Assembly (NCBI RefSeq): GCF_003430825.1
Contig: NZ_CP024047.1
Span: forward strand, 868,001 to 932,000
DNA: 64,000 nt
DNA from: Natrarchaeobaculum sulfurireducens
GTDB taxonomy: Archaea; Halobacteriota; Halobacteria; Halobacteriales; Natrialbaceae
Direction of reading: 5' to 3'
The notes below the pieces were generated by a model that was given only the letters and a program-made list of their open reading frames with translations, searched no databases and was not told where the DNA came from. The translations under genes and the position numbers were made by a program. Below, piece after piece: positions 8,807 to 17,005 of this stretch (the first letter of the stretch is position 1; each line of letters opens with the position of its first letter).

Positions 8807-9691
8807 TCACAGCGTAGCTTTGACAGCGTGTTTGAGTGCCTCTCGCCCTGGTTTCCGCAGTAGTTTTCGTCGAAGTTGGAACGCTCGGAGATACTGTGTG
8901 AGCTTATCTTTTGAGATGCCTCGATGAGGCGAGAACCACGGTCGCAGCAGCGATCCGTGGCTCTCGCAGGTGTTGACGTGAACGTCTTTGTCGGCGTATT
9001 CGCCGTCGCCGTGGACGACGTATTCGCGGTCGAATGCGTCGTCCTCGGCCAGCGGATCGTAGGCACGAAATCCGTCCGTGTAGATGGTCAGTGGCTCCTT
9101 CTCGCGGTTTGCGAGAAGGAGCCGAATAGTCGATTCATCGGCGGATTTCGCTGGGATCACGTACCGATCGCCGGTACCACGATCGACGATCGTGAACACC
9201 GGCGGTTTGTCCTGGTCGTACGATCCTCGTCCACGCGTGGACAGGCCACGCGAGCGCGACTCTTGGTCGCGCTCGCGGCCTTTCAACCCTGCAGAAACGT
9301 AGATCTCGTCGATTTCGACCGGCCCGACGAGGTCGAGTGACGGGGCGTCGAGCGCCTTCGTGAAGCGCTCGACGCGCTGGTAGATCGTTTTGTACTGAAC
9401 ATCGATCTCTAGCTGAAGTTGGCGAAGACTCGTGTTAAACCGGAGAAATGCGTAAATCGAGAACAGCCACTTCCTGAGCGCGACCTTCGAATGGGCAAAG
9501 ATCGTGCCGGTCTTGTCGTTGAACGTGCGGTCGCAATTCTTACAGAGATAGCGCTGAAAGTGCCCATAGCTGCCGTTCTTGACCGTCAGGTCAGAACGGC
9601 AGCGAGGGCAAGTAACACCGTTACGCCAGCGAACCTGCTGCAACAGGTCCGCTGCGACCGATTCCGACCCAAACACATCTAGCGGAATCAT
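8807..9691 (-). CDS. IS1595-family transposase
   Basis: A 294-residue transposase from the ATG at 9691 (MIPLDVFGSESVAADLLQQ). An in-frame ATG at 9739 would add 16 residues over a hairpin and is less likely. It has an N-terminal zinc ribbon (CPRC ... CKNC, about residues 28-54) and a helix-turn-helix region. The catalytic domain has Asp residues in VEIDEIYV and YTDGFRAY, and the closing segment HVNTCESHGSLLRPW. This layout is that of the IS1595 family. The frame is intact, so the element may still be mobile. Confidence 0.9.
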   Translation of the reverse strand: MIPLDVFGSESVAADLLQQVRWRNGVTCPRCRSDLTVKNGSYGHFQRYLCKNCDRTFNDKTGTIFAHSKVALRKWLFSIYAFLRFNTSLRQLQLEIDVQYKTIYQRVERFTKALDAPSLDLVGPVEIDEIYVSAGLKGRERDQESRSRGLSTRGRGSYDQDKPPVFTIVDRGTGDRYVIPAKSADESTIRLLLANREKEPLTIYTDGFRAYDPLAEDDAFDREYVVHGDGEYADKDVHVNTCESHGSLLRPWFSPHRGISKDKLTQYLRAFQLRRKLLRKPGREALKHAVKATL

Positions 9692-9698
9692 GCCTAAC

Positions 9699-9720
9699 GG
9701 ACACCGCTGACGCGGTGTCC
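9699..9720 (-). promoter_or_regulatory. Hairpin just upstream of the transposase start
   Basis: Perfect 9-bp stem GGACACCGC / GCGGTGTCC with a 4-nt loop, ending 7 nt before the preferred ATG (9691). In the mRNA it would fold immediately ahead of the start codon and could limit translation when the element is read from outside. The function is inferred from position. Confidence 0.5.
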
Positions 9721-9781
9721 TTGCTCTCTTCGATTCCACAGCGACAGCTGAGCAGTATCAACAATCTCCTACAGAAGAGCG

Positions 9782-10697
9782 ATGGCAGAAAATAACCATA
9801 CTGACCGTAGAACAGAATCTGAAGCCAGCAACTATGACAATAATGCTCCATCACGTCGCTCAGTCCTTCAAAGGGTAGGCGCAGCTAGTGCTGCCGGTAT
9901 AGGATTAATGAAGTTCAGGGATAGCAGCTGGTGAAGACAGTGATCCACTTGTTGTTCCAGTTGAAAATAATGAGGCTCGCGAACAAATTCAAATTGCTAA
10001 AAAAAGTCCTGAGTTTGATGAGTATAAGACATTCATCAGGGATGAACTGGATGCAACAATCAACAAAGGTCAAGCAGATGTTTATCAACGAAATAACGAT
10101 GAAGACTCTGAAGTTTACGGTGTATCTTTCCCAGTTAAACAAGAAGGGGAAGATATCGCGGACGTTGCCTTTCTTATTAGTGACGGTGAAATTCAGGCAA
10201 CACAAGCTGTGAAAACAAAATTCAATGGATCAATTGAAGAAGGAGAGGATGAAGCTGAAATCAAAGTGGTTTCCGAGGATCACGAACCGCTGGTAGCAGT
10301 GACACGATATACGCTCTCCGAAGATGGAGTAGAGAAAGATTCTGCTGAGTTTGAGTCTGGGGATGTATCACCACTTGTTGGACACGGAGATATTGAATTG
10401 CCAGAGATTGATGATTGGGATGATCTTCCAAGCTATGACGACATTCCTGGTGCCCCAAGTATTGACGTGTCGTGTGGAGAATGTGAAGAACTCTTTGAGA
10501 CGGCTTGTATTGTAGGATGCGGAGTAACTATTGGAACCATTTGTATTATTGTTACAGGTGGAATTGGTGCGTTAGCTTGTGCTGCTATCGTTAGCATCGC
10601 ATGTATTGTTATTGATTATCTTGGGACAGATGCATGTGCGCCAGGAAGCGATATCGTTGAATCCGAAGAATTTTGCTCCCAGCTTTCGTTCTGTTAG
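9782..10697 (+). pseudogene. Halocin C8-like microhalocin precursor, frameshifted
   Basis: From ATG 9782 (the right copy of the IS target duplication) the frame reads MAENNHTDRRTESEASN, then a Tat signal SRRSVLQRVGAASAAGIGL, and stops at 9932. Dropping one base near 9914 restores one frame to 10697, giving about 304 residues. This is close to the 283-residue halocin C8 precursor, in which an immunity part precedes the peptide. The last 79 residues (from about 10458) hold ten Cys with spacings 2-7-3-7-11-7-10-12-5, against 2-7-3-7-13-7-8-8-5 recalled for halocin C8. The end SQLSFC also resembles NRAGLC of C8. The middle part (about 75-215) would correspond to the immunity region. The DNA is AT-rich relative to neighbours. 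No alternative ATG exists after the frameshift; GTG 10209 is the only late start noted. Confidence 0.85.
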
Positions 10698-10700
10698 CCG

Positions 10701-10883
10701 ATGAGAATCTCAACTAGCAGAATAAAGCGAGCAATCGCTGGTGGAGTTGGCGCTAGTTTAGCGGCAATTGCCACTAGTTTATTTCTTGGGTATTCAACAA
10801 ACCAGTCTGTCTTATTTGGATTATTATTAGGAATTGTATTAGCTATGCTTTTATTCATTTTTTATATCCCACCTGCAGAGTAA
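10701..10883 (+). CDS. Two-helix membrane peptide downstream of the halocin gene
   Basis: A 60-residue protein with a basic N terminus (MRISTSRIKRAIAGG) and two hydrophobic stretches (about residues 14-30 and 36-55). It begins 3 nt after the stop of the halocin-like gene and shares its AT-rich composition, so the two are probably co-transcribed. Small membrane proteins beside bacteriocin genes often act in immunity or export. That role here is inference from position only. Confidence 0.6.
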   Translation: MRISTSRIKRAIAGGVGASLAAIATSLFLGYSTNQSVLFGLLLGIVLAMLLFIFYIPPAE

Positions 10884-11336
10884 TATATAAATCACAAAAG
10901 CAGTAATATATCAAATATTAAAATATAATGGATAAATGCCCCCGAAACTGATTACAATCATTTGATTAGTGTTCTGATTGAAAGTCTGTTTGTTGCTCGC
11001 GGAAACTGTCTTCCACAATTCTAATAAAATCAGGTTAGTCACTCGTGACCAGAGGTACGCGAGACCACTCAGTCTGGCGACTGGTCTTCCCTGGGCCTAT
11101 GCATTATTCCCTATCTTCGCAACACGTCGTGGCTGGTCGCACGGAGTCCGGCAGGTGAGTTCATACGCACCGATCCACCAACTCGAGGGCGTTCGCGCGC
11201 TCTCCGCTGTAACTCGAGCGTATCGCGGCTTACCAGCCGCGTTTTGGCCGGGGGCTATACCTGTAATTGCCCGCGCGGGCGCGCCGTATACACGTAACGG
11301 ATAGCCACAACCGAACTGTCGACTACCGTAGTGACA
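10884..11336. other. Intergenic region after the halocin locus
   Basis: The first 100 nt are very AT-rich (runs such as AATATATAAATC), consistent with transcription termination. From about 10980 the sequence returns to the chromosomal GC level. A region of alternating CG near 11268-11285 (CCCGCGCGGGCGCG) precedes the HalOD1 gene. No gene was recognised. Confidence 0.5.
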
Positions 11337-11627
11337 ATGGCTCACAGTACGAGGCTGCGCGACATCCCGGACGGTGATCGGGCGAGTATGCGGATCGTCG
11401 ACGCGGTGGCAAGGCACCGAGAGGTCCACCCGACCGAACTCCACGCTCCCCTGTACGCTGCGATCGATCCCGAGGCACTCGACCGCCTCTTCGACTCGAC
11501 GGCTGCCGATGCCCTCGATGTCACCTTCGAGTACGCCGGGCACTCGGTCCTCGTCGAGGGCGAGGGGCGAGTGACGGTCGACGATACCGTCCACGACTCG
11601 GCCCCCGAGTTCAGGGGCGAGGGGTAA
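11337..11627 (+). CDS. HalOD1 domain protein
   Basis: A 96-residue protein consisting of the haloarchaeal output domain 1 (HalOD1). The core reads IVDAVARHREVHPTELHAPLY, then AIDPEALDRLF and VTFEYAGHSVLVEGEGRV, matching the family order helix, helix, beta hairpin. HalOD1 proteins are thought to act downstream of haloarchaeal sensor kinases and response regulators, with unknown target. ATG 11337 is used; GTG 11331 is possible. The stop overlaps the next start (TAATG). Confidence 0.85.
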   Translation: MAHSTRLRDIPDGDRASMRIVDAVARHREVHPTELHAPLYAAIDPEALDRLFDSTAADALDVTFEYAGHSVLVEGEGRVTVDDTVHDSAPEFRGEG

Positions 11628-11782
11628 TGAGTCGGACGAATCCATCTCGAGCGGAGGTCCCGACGATCGAAGAGACGTACGACGAGTACCGGATCGACTC
11701 GACGACGTTCGCGATCATCGGTCACCCGACGAACGACGACGCCTGGATTCTCTCGGATTATACGGTCCCGATCGAGCGGTGA
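11627..11782 (+). CDS. Small conserved-looking haloarchaeal protein
   Basis: A 51-residue ORF starting MSRTNPSRAEVPTIEETYDE and ending DAWILSDYTVPIER. The ATG overlaps the HalOD1 stop in TAATG, so translation is coupled. The pattern YDEYRID-TTFAII followed by a Trp-Ile strand looks like one small beta domain and resembles short proteins commonly placed after HalOD1 genes. No function can be named. Confidence 0.75.
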   Translation: MSRTNPSRAEVPTIEETYDEYRIDSTTFAIIGHPTNDDAWILSDYTVPIER

Positions 11783-12018
11783 CGACCGGACGCTCGACCG
11801 ATCGCAGACGGCTGTGAGAACGTCGAAAGCGGGCACAAACTCGAGGTTGCCGACCGGTTCCGGCGGCTTCGAAGCGCTTATACACGAACGCTGGATACCT
11901 TCTGTCAGACTCGCTGGGAACGCGGACGACAGCGGGCACCTGTACGGCATCACGCCCACAGGTCGGGATGTGATCTCGCGACGCGAGATTGAACCAGGAA
12001 ACGTCCGCAGGCAAATCC

Positions 12019-12609
12019 ATGGCAAAGAGCTTCTACTCACACATCAAAGACGCCTGGAAGGACCCCGACGACGGCAAGCTCGGGGAGCTCCAGTGGCAGC
12101 GCAAACAGGAATGGCGAAAGCAGGGCGCGATCGAGCGCATCGAGCGACCGACGCGTCTCGACAAGGCCCGCGAACTCGGCTACAAGGCCAAACAGGGCAT
12201 CGTCGTCGCTCGCGTGTCCGTCCGCAAAGGGACGGCCCGCAAGCAGCGGTTCAAGGCCGGTCGTCGATCCAAGCGCCAGGGCGTCAACCGCATCGGTCGA
12301 CGCAAAAACATCCAGCGCATCGGTGAAGAGCGCGTCTCCCGCAAGTACCCCAACCTGCGCGTGCTCAACAGTTACTGGGTCGGGGAAGACGGCAGCCAGA
12401 AGTGGTTCGAAGTGATCCTCGTGGATCCGAACCACCCGGCGATCGAGAACGACGACGATCTCAACTGGATCTGCGACGACGCCCACACGAACCGTGCGTT
12501 CCGTGGGCTGACGAACGCAGGCAAGGACAACCGCGGCCTCCGCACCCGCGGCAAGGGTGCCGAAAAGGTCCGTCCGTCCAACAACGGCGGCCAGGGCCGC
12601 GCGAAATAA
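12019..12609 (+). CDS. rpl15e: 50S ribosomal protein L15e
   Basis: A 196-residue protein beginning [19 protein letters not shown]. It contains the family segments [31 protein letters not shown] and [25 protein letters not shown]-type text, and ends in a basic tail ([16 protein letters not shown]). L15e is a large-subunit protein shared by archaea and eukaryotes and contacts 23S rRNA. The start at 12019 matches the usual MAK-SF beginning; the upstream in-frame ATG at 11989 is disregarded. Confidence 0.97.
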   Translation: MAKSFYSHIKDAWKDPDDGKLGELQWQRKQEWRKQGAIERIERPTRLDKARELGYKAKQGIVVARVSVRKGTARKQRFKAGRRSKRQGVNRIGRRKNIQRIGEERVSRKYPNLRVLNSYWVGEDGSQKWFEVILVDPNHPAIENDDDLNWICDDAHTNRAFRGLTNAGKDNRGLRTRGKGAEKVRPSNNGGQGRAK

Positions 12610-12639
12610 CGCGGTCGATCGACCAGACCCACCGTCCGA

Positions 12640-12656
12640 ACGAGAACCGTTTTTTG
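12640..12656 (+). terminator. Oligo-T terminator after L15e
   Basis: A run of six T (12650-12655) about 40 nt after the L15e stop, following GC-rich sequence, fits archaeal oligo-T termination. Confidence 0.4.
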
Positions 12657-12725
12657 TGAAGTACCTCGGTAGACCGGCGACCGGACCCACCGGAAGTTAA
12701 ACCCGAGCCCGTAGTAGTCGCTCCT

Positions 12726-13160
12726 ATGACAGACCACGTTCTCGTCCCCGTCGACGACTCCGAGAAGTCGATCGATGCCCTCGAGTTCGCGTGTACCGAG
12801 TACCCGAGCGCGTCGATCACCGCGCTCCACGTCGTCGATCCCGGCGATTTCTATGCGGCGACAGGCGTTGAAGGCGGTGCGATGGCGAACTACGAGCAGA
12901 TCAAAGCACACCACGAGAACTACGCCGAAGAGATTCTCGAGTCGGCCCGGAAGCGAGCGGCCGACCACGGCCGTGAGATCGAGACCAAACAGCTCGTCGG
13001 TGGCGTCTCGCGAACGATCGTCGAGTACGCGGCCGACCACGACGTCGATCACATCGCCGTTGGCAGCCACGGCCGGACCGGTGCGAGTCGGATCCTCCTG
13101 GGAAGCGTCGCTGAGACGATTGCGCGACGGTCACCGGTGCCGGTGACGATCGTTCGCTAG
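12726..13160 (+). CDS. UspA-family universal stress protein
   Basis: A 144-residue single Usp domain. It has the N-terminal strand HVLVPVDDSEKS, a central helical region with EEILESARKRAADHG, and the ATP-binding motif GSHGRTGASRILLGSVAETIARRSPVPVTIV. The motif G-2x-G-9x-G-S indicates an ATP-binding type. A TATA-like TTAAA lies near 12697, about 27 nt before the ATG, suggesting leaderless transcription. It is the first of two near-identical neighbours. Confidence 0.92.
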   Translation: MTDHVLVPVDDSEKSIDALEFACTEYPSASITALHVVDPGDFYAATGVEGGAMANYEQIKAHHENYAEEILESARKRAADHGREIETKQLVGGVSRTIVEYAADHDVDHIAVGSHGRTGASRILLGSVAETIARRSPVPVTIVR

Positions 13161-13232
13161 CCGATAGTCGTCGTTCCCTCACCGTGGGAAGAGGGGAACG
13201 AACTTACGGGTCTCCCCCAAAGAATAGCGAGT

Positions 13233-13667
13233 ATGCCAGAACACGTTCTCGTCCCCGTCGACGACTCCGACCAATCGACCGAGGCCCTCGAGTTCGCTTG
13301 CCGGGAGTATCCGGACACGAAAATCACGGCTTTGCACGTCCTCGACCCGCGTGGCTTCTACGGTGTAGCGAACATCCAGGAAAGTGCCGAGACGAACTAC
13401 GAAGCACTCGAGACACGCAACAAAGAGCGAGCCGAGGAACTCCTCGAGGAAGCCCGCGAGCAGGCGGCTGCCCTCGACCGCGAGATCGAGACCGAACACG
13501 CCGTCGGCGTCGTAGCGGACTCGATCGTCGAGTACGCGGCAGACCACGACGTCGATCACATCACGATCGGCAGCCACGGCCGGACCGGTGCGAGTCGAAT
13601 CCTTCTGGGGAGCGTCGCCGAAACCGTCGCTCGCCGCTCGCCGGTACCGGTCGCGATCGTTCGCTAA
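13233..13667 (+). CDS. UspA-family universal stress protein, paralogue of the preceding gene
   Basis: A 144-residue Usp domain with the same length and motif layout as the gene 72 nt upstream. It begins MPEHVLVPVDDSDQS and ends with the segment GSHGRTGASRILLGSVAETV. The C-terminal 40 residues of the two proteins are almost identical at DNA and protein level. The clearest divergence lies in the middle (residues about 45-60). A recent tandem duplication explains this. It has its own short upstream region and may be transcribed separately. Confidence 0.92.
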   Translation: MPEHVLVPVDDSDQSTEALEFACREYPDTKITALHVLDPRGFYGVANIQESAETNYEALETRNKERAEELLEEAREQAAALDREIETEHAVGVVADSIVEYAADHDVDHITIGSHGRTGASRILLGSVAETVARRSPVPVAIVR

Positions 13668-13799
13668 GCGTCGCTCTCATCCGTTTTCGTTCGCCGTACC
13701 GAACAGTTTTCTGGTAGGCTACAGATGAACGAGGCGAGTAGCTCAGGGCTTGATCCCGAGGCAGGTCACTACTGCAAAGCGCAGCGTTATTTCGGCCAC

Positions 13800-14249
13800 T
13801 CAGGCGCGGACGGTGTGACTCTCCTGTTCGGCTTCCGAGGAGCGCATGTCCAGGTCGGCCCGGAGTGCTGCGATCGCCTCTTCTGGGTCGGTCTCGGAGT
13901 CGAAGACGCGATCGAATCCGAGACTGCGGAAGAATCGGCGGGTCTCGTCGAAGTCGTCCTGCCCGACGGCCAGGTTACCGCCGATGTAGGTGGTCACGTC
14001 CTCGAGGCCCGCGTCGACGAGTCGCTCGTGGAAGCCTTGACAGTCCTGTTTGGCGTGGCCGTAGAGCGACGAGACCAGTACGGCCTCGGCATCGGCTTCG
14101 GTTGCCGCGTCGACGAACTCTTCCTGAGAGGTCTGGACGCCCAGGTTGACGACGTCGAATCCGGCTGCCTCAAACGCCCGTTCTAGGATGGTGATTCCGA
14201 CGACGTGGGCGTCGGAACCGATCACGCCGAGGATGACTGTCTTGGTCAT
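13800..14249 (-). CDS. glmS: Methylaspartate (glutamate) mutase, small cobalamin-binding subunit
   Basis: A 149-residue B12-binding protein. The N terminus reads TVILGVIGSDAHVVGITILERAF, containing the DxHxxG motif whose His ligates cobalt. SSLYGHAKQDCQGFHERL and YIGGNLAVG follow as in glutamate mutase sigma subunits. With the large subunit (glmE/mamB) it interconverts glutamate and methylaspartate; in haloarchaea this feeds the methylaspartate cycle for acetyl-CoA assimilation. The ATG at 14249 gives the canonical start, and upstream in-frame codons are ignored. The large subunit and methylaspartase are not adjacent, which is unusual. Confidence 0.85.
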   Translation of the reverse strand: MTKTVILGVIGSDAHVVGITILERAFEAAGFDVVNLGVQTSQEEFVDAATEADAEAVLVSSLYGHAKQDCQGFHERLVDAGLEDVTTYIGGNLAVGQDDFDETRRFFRSLGFDRVFDSETDPEEAIAALRADLDMRSSEAEQESHTVRA

Positions 14250-14480
14250 GCGCGTACCTCCACGAACAAGGGGCACCAGCATAAACTTAATGATTAATGA
14301 TGTGCTAGTCGCTAGCACGGTCTTCAGACGCTTTAGGTCGTGTTTAGGTCGACAAACGGTGACCCCGAGCGAATACTTTCGGCCGGATTGTATCGAAACG
14401 ACGGTGGGGAGTTGAACATCTCCTCGCAAACGATCGTATATGATAAATTGTTACAGTCGCCCAACTACACCGCCCGTCGT

Positions 14481-15191
14481 TCAGATCGACGTTAGTGCCC
14501 CGACAGGTGCGCCGGTTCGCTCGCGTGCGCGTTCGATTCCGTCGTCGCCCGCGGCGATGAGTGCGAACACCCCTGCGGCGTCGGCCTCTGCCGTCTCGAC
14601 GATGTCGAGCAGCAACTCCTGGGTCTCGCCCGATCGAATCAGATCGTCGACGACGAGTACCGACGAGCCCGGTTCGATCGCCGACGCCGGCAGGTAGTAA
14701 GTAAGCTGGATGCCGGACTCGAGGCGCTCGCGGGCTTCGATGAACTCCTCGACGGCGGTCTCCTTGCGTTTTTTTGCGTACGCACAGCGAGTTCCGTAGT
14801 AACTCGCGAGCGACGCGGCGAGCGTGATGCCGTCGGTCGCAGCAGTGAGCACGACGTCCGGCCGCTCGAACTCGAAGCTGTTCGCGACGACGGGCGCGGC
14901 GAGGTCGAGAAACGGCTGGTCGAAGACCGTCCCGGTGTTGTCGACGTAGCCCTCGTCGTCGACTCGGATGCGTGCTTCGAGTTCCGTCGCCAGTGCGTCC
15001 CGTCCGAGGTCCTCGACGATCTCGCGCGCACGATCGGTCCCCGGAAGGACGTGACCGTTGACGTACCGGTTCAGGTCTCCCGCTGGAAGCCCGGTTTCGG
15101 CAGCGAGTTCGTCGTACGTTCGCGTCTCTTTCAACATCCGCAACACGTCGACGGCCCGTAACTGGAGGCCAGCCTTCTCCGCGCGGTTCAT
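14481..15191 (-). CDS. gfcR: GfcR-type transcriptional regulator with phosphoribosyltransferase-like domain
   Basis: A 236-residue protein with an N-terminal helix-turn-helix (residues about 15-60, with TYDELAAETGLPAGDLNRYVNG). A type I phosphoribosyltransferase fold follows, with the PRPP-loop motif VLVVDDLIRSGET near residue 178. GfcR in Haloferax volcanii activates glycolytic and sugar-uptake genes, and close relatives are found across haloarchaea. The start at 15191 (MNRAEKAGLQLRAVDVLRML) matches that family. It stands alone, divergent from the zinc-ribbon/gdh pair. Confidence 0.85.
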   Translation of the reverse strand: MNRAEKAGLQLRAVDVLRMLKETRTYDELAAETGLPAGDLNRYVNGHVLPGTDRAREIVEDLGRDALATELEARIRVDDEGYVDNTGTVFDQPFLDLAAPVVANSFEFERPDVVLTAATDGITLAASLASYYGTRCAYAKKRKETAVEEFIEARERLESGIQLTYYLPASAIEPGSSVLVVDDLIRSGETQELLLDIVETAEADAAGVFALIAAGDDGIERARERTGAPVGALTSI

Positions 15192-15454
15192 ACCGGTATC
15201 CACGGTTCCACAAGTATGGTCATTTCGGTCGGTTTCCCCGCCTGGGACCGCACGTTCGTGTGAGTTCGACGGCCCCCCACCAGCGGAGCCAGGGTCGCGA
15301 CTACAGGCCGAATCGGTTGCCACCCGACCATCGGACTGTACTCGATGCCAGGCGAGTGGCGAGCTACGAATGTTTAACCAAAACCTATATCCTAATATCC
15401 CTTTAACGCCTATAACGTTGCGGACGGAAGTACGCGACAGAGGCGTATCCATCC

Positions 15455-15601
15455 ATGCCTACGAGAACGATCGAACTCGAGACCCTCGAGGAATCGACGT
15501 ACGAGTGCTTTAGTTGCGGAACCATCGTGTGTGCGACAGCCCCACAGTCGTGTCCGAACTGTGGGACAGACATGCGCAACCGAGGGACGGCGATCGAGTG
15601 A
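15455..15601 (+). CDS. Small rubrerythrin-like zinc-ribbon protein
   Basis: A 48-residue protein with two CxxC knuckles, YECFSCGTI and QSCPNCGTD, forming a rubredoxin/zinc-ribbon-like site. Such mini proteins are frequent in haloarchaea and are often annotated as rubrerythrin-like domain proteins. The stop (15599-15601) is 2 nt before the gdh ATG, so it is probably the first gene of an operon with glutamate dehydrogenase. Its role there is unknown. Confidence 0.8.
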   Translation: MPTRTIELETLEESTYECFSCGTIVCATAPQSCPNCGTDMRNRGTAIE

Positions 15602-15603
15602 CG

Positions 15604-16914
15604 ATGGCGACCAGACGCGAATACCAGCCCGTTTCGGACGAAGTACCGACTGAATCTGCGGACGAGAGCGCCCTCGAGACTGCACGCCGCCAGCTCGCCC
15701 GCGCGGCCGCGGCGCTCGAGATCGACGACGCGATCCACGAACGGCTCGAGCACCCGGCGTCGGTCCACGAGGTGACGGTACCACTCGAGCGCGACGACGG
15801 GACCGTCGACGTCTTCACCGGCTTTCGCGCCCAGCACGACAGCGTCCGCGGCCCATACAAGGGCGGACTGCGTTATCACCCCGAGGTCAGCCGCGACGAG
15901 TGTGTTGGCCTCGCGATGTGGATGACCTGGAAGTGTGCCGTGATGGATCTCCCGTTCGGCGGCGCGAAAGGCGGTATCGTCGTCGATCCAAAATCGCTCT
16001 CTACCGACGAGAAAGAGCGACTCACTCGGCGGTTCACCCAGGAGCTGCGCGAGGTGATCGGTCCGACGGTCGACATCCCTGCTCCCGACATGGGAACCGA
16101 CCCGCAGACGATGGCCTGGCTGATGGACGCGTACTCGATGCAGGAAGGCGAGACCACTCCCGGCGTCGTCACCGGAAAACCGCCCGCAGTCGGCGGTTCC
16201 TACGGCCGTGAAGAGGCTCCCGGCCGCAGCGTCGCCATCGTCACCCGAGAGACCTGTGAGTACTACGACCGCCCGCTCGAGGACGTCACCGTGGCCGTCC
16301 AGGGCTTCGGCAGCGTGGGGGCGAACGCCGCCCGCCTGCTCGAGGAGTGGGGAGCGACTGTCGTCGCCACCTCGGACGTCAACGGCGCGATCTACGACCC
16401 AGATGGGCTCGATGTTGCCGGAATTCCCTCCCACGACGAAGAGCCCGAGGCGGTCACCAGCTATGCCGCCGAACGCGACGACCTGGTCACGCTCTCGAAC
16501 GACGACCTCCTCGAACTCGACGTCGACGTCCTGGTACCGGCGGCCGTCGGCAACGTGATCACGGCGGACAACGCCGGCGAGATCCAGGCCGACCTGGTCG
16601 TCGAGGGCGCGAATGGACCCACGACGACCGCCGCCGACGCCATCCTCGAGGAACGCGACGTCACGGTGATCCCGGACATCCTCGCGAACGCCGGCGGCGT
16701 CACCGTCTCGTACTTCGAGTGGCTCCAGGACATCAACCGCCGCAAGTGGTCGCCCGAGCGCGTCCAGGAGGAACTCGAGACCGAGATGCAAAACGCCTGG
16801 AACGCCGTCCGCACGGCGGTCGAAGACCGCGACGTGACCTGGCGTGACGGGGCGTACGTCGTTGCCCTCTCCCGGATCGCCGACGCACACGACTCGAGGG
16901 GACTCTGGCCCTGA
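15604..16914 (+). CDS. gdhB: Glutamate dehydrogenase (GLFV family)
   Basis: A 436-residue enzyme that interconverts glutamate and 2-oxoglutarate plus ammonia using NAD(P). Substrate-site text is clear: [28 protein letters not shown] with the catalytic Lys, and PAPDMGTD with the catalytic Asp. The dinucleotide fold begins [17 protein letters not shown] near residue 232, and [12 protein letters not shown] marks the end of the second strand. The start at 15604 ([13 protein letters not shown]) sits 2 nt after the upstream zinc-ribbon gene. Haloarchaea often carry several paralogues, so coenzyme preference is not assigned. Confidence 0.95.
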   Translation: MATRREYQPVSDEVPTESADESALETARRQLARAAAALEIDDAIHERLEHPASVHEVTVPLERDDGTVDVFTGFRAQHDSVRGPYKGGLRYHPEVSRDECVGLAMWMTWKCAVMDLPFGGAKGGIVVDPKSLSTDEKERLTRRFTQELREVIGPTVDIPAPDMGTDPQTMAWLMDAYSMQEGETTPGVVTGKPPAVGGSYGREEAPGRSVAIVTRETCEYYDRPLEDVTVAVQGFGSVGANAARLLEEWGATVVATSDVNGAIYDPDGLDVAGIPSHDEEPEAVTSYAAERDDLVTLSNDDLLELDVDVLVPAAVGNVITADNAGEIQADLVVEGANGPTTTAADAILEERDVTVIPDILANAGGVTVSYFEWLQDINRRKWSPERVQEELETEMQNAWNAVRTAVEDRDVTWRDGAYVVALSRIADAHDSRGLWP

Positions 16915-17005
16915 ACGGTTCCGTCGACCCCTCGAGGTGTCGTCTTCGACGGGGTCGACGCACACCCACGGAATCTTTCTTCGCTTTGCGACGATACGAG
17001 CAAGC

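Larger units (their letters stand above)
8755..9781 (-). mobile_element. IS1595-type insertion sequence (ISH4-like)
   Basis: A complete 1027-bp element bounded by ATGGCAGAA duplications (8746-8754 and 9782-9790). The ends are imperfect inverted repeats: the left begins CGCTCTTGTGTAGCAC, and the right, read inward, begins CGCTCTTCTGTAGGAG. Both continue to TTGTTGAT. The left terminal repeat is present twice in perfect tandem. One transposase gene fills the element on the minus strand, antisense to the interrupted halocin-like gene. Confidence 0.9.

Noticed and set aside
9915-10212. Opposing 93- and 96-codon frames within the halocin locus
   Set aside because: Both are shadows; the third frame gives acidic text continuous with the precursor.
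10978-11304. 108-codon ORF after the halocin locus
   Set aside because: Composition changes in the middle and no family resemblance; starts in AT-rich intergenic DNA.
12037-12690. 217-codon minus-strand frame
   Set aside because: Antisense to ribosomal protein L15e.
13735-13799. tRNA-like text GAGTAGCTCAGGGC
   Set aside because: No acceptor stem or TPsiC arm can be folded around it.
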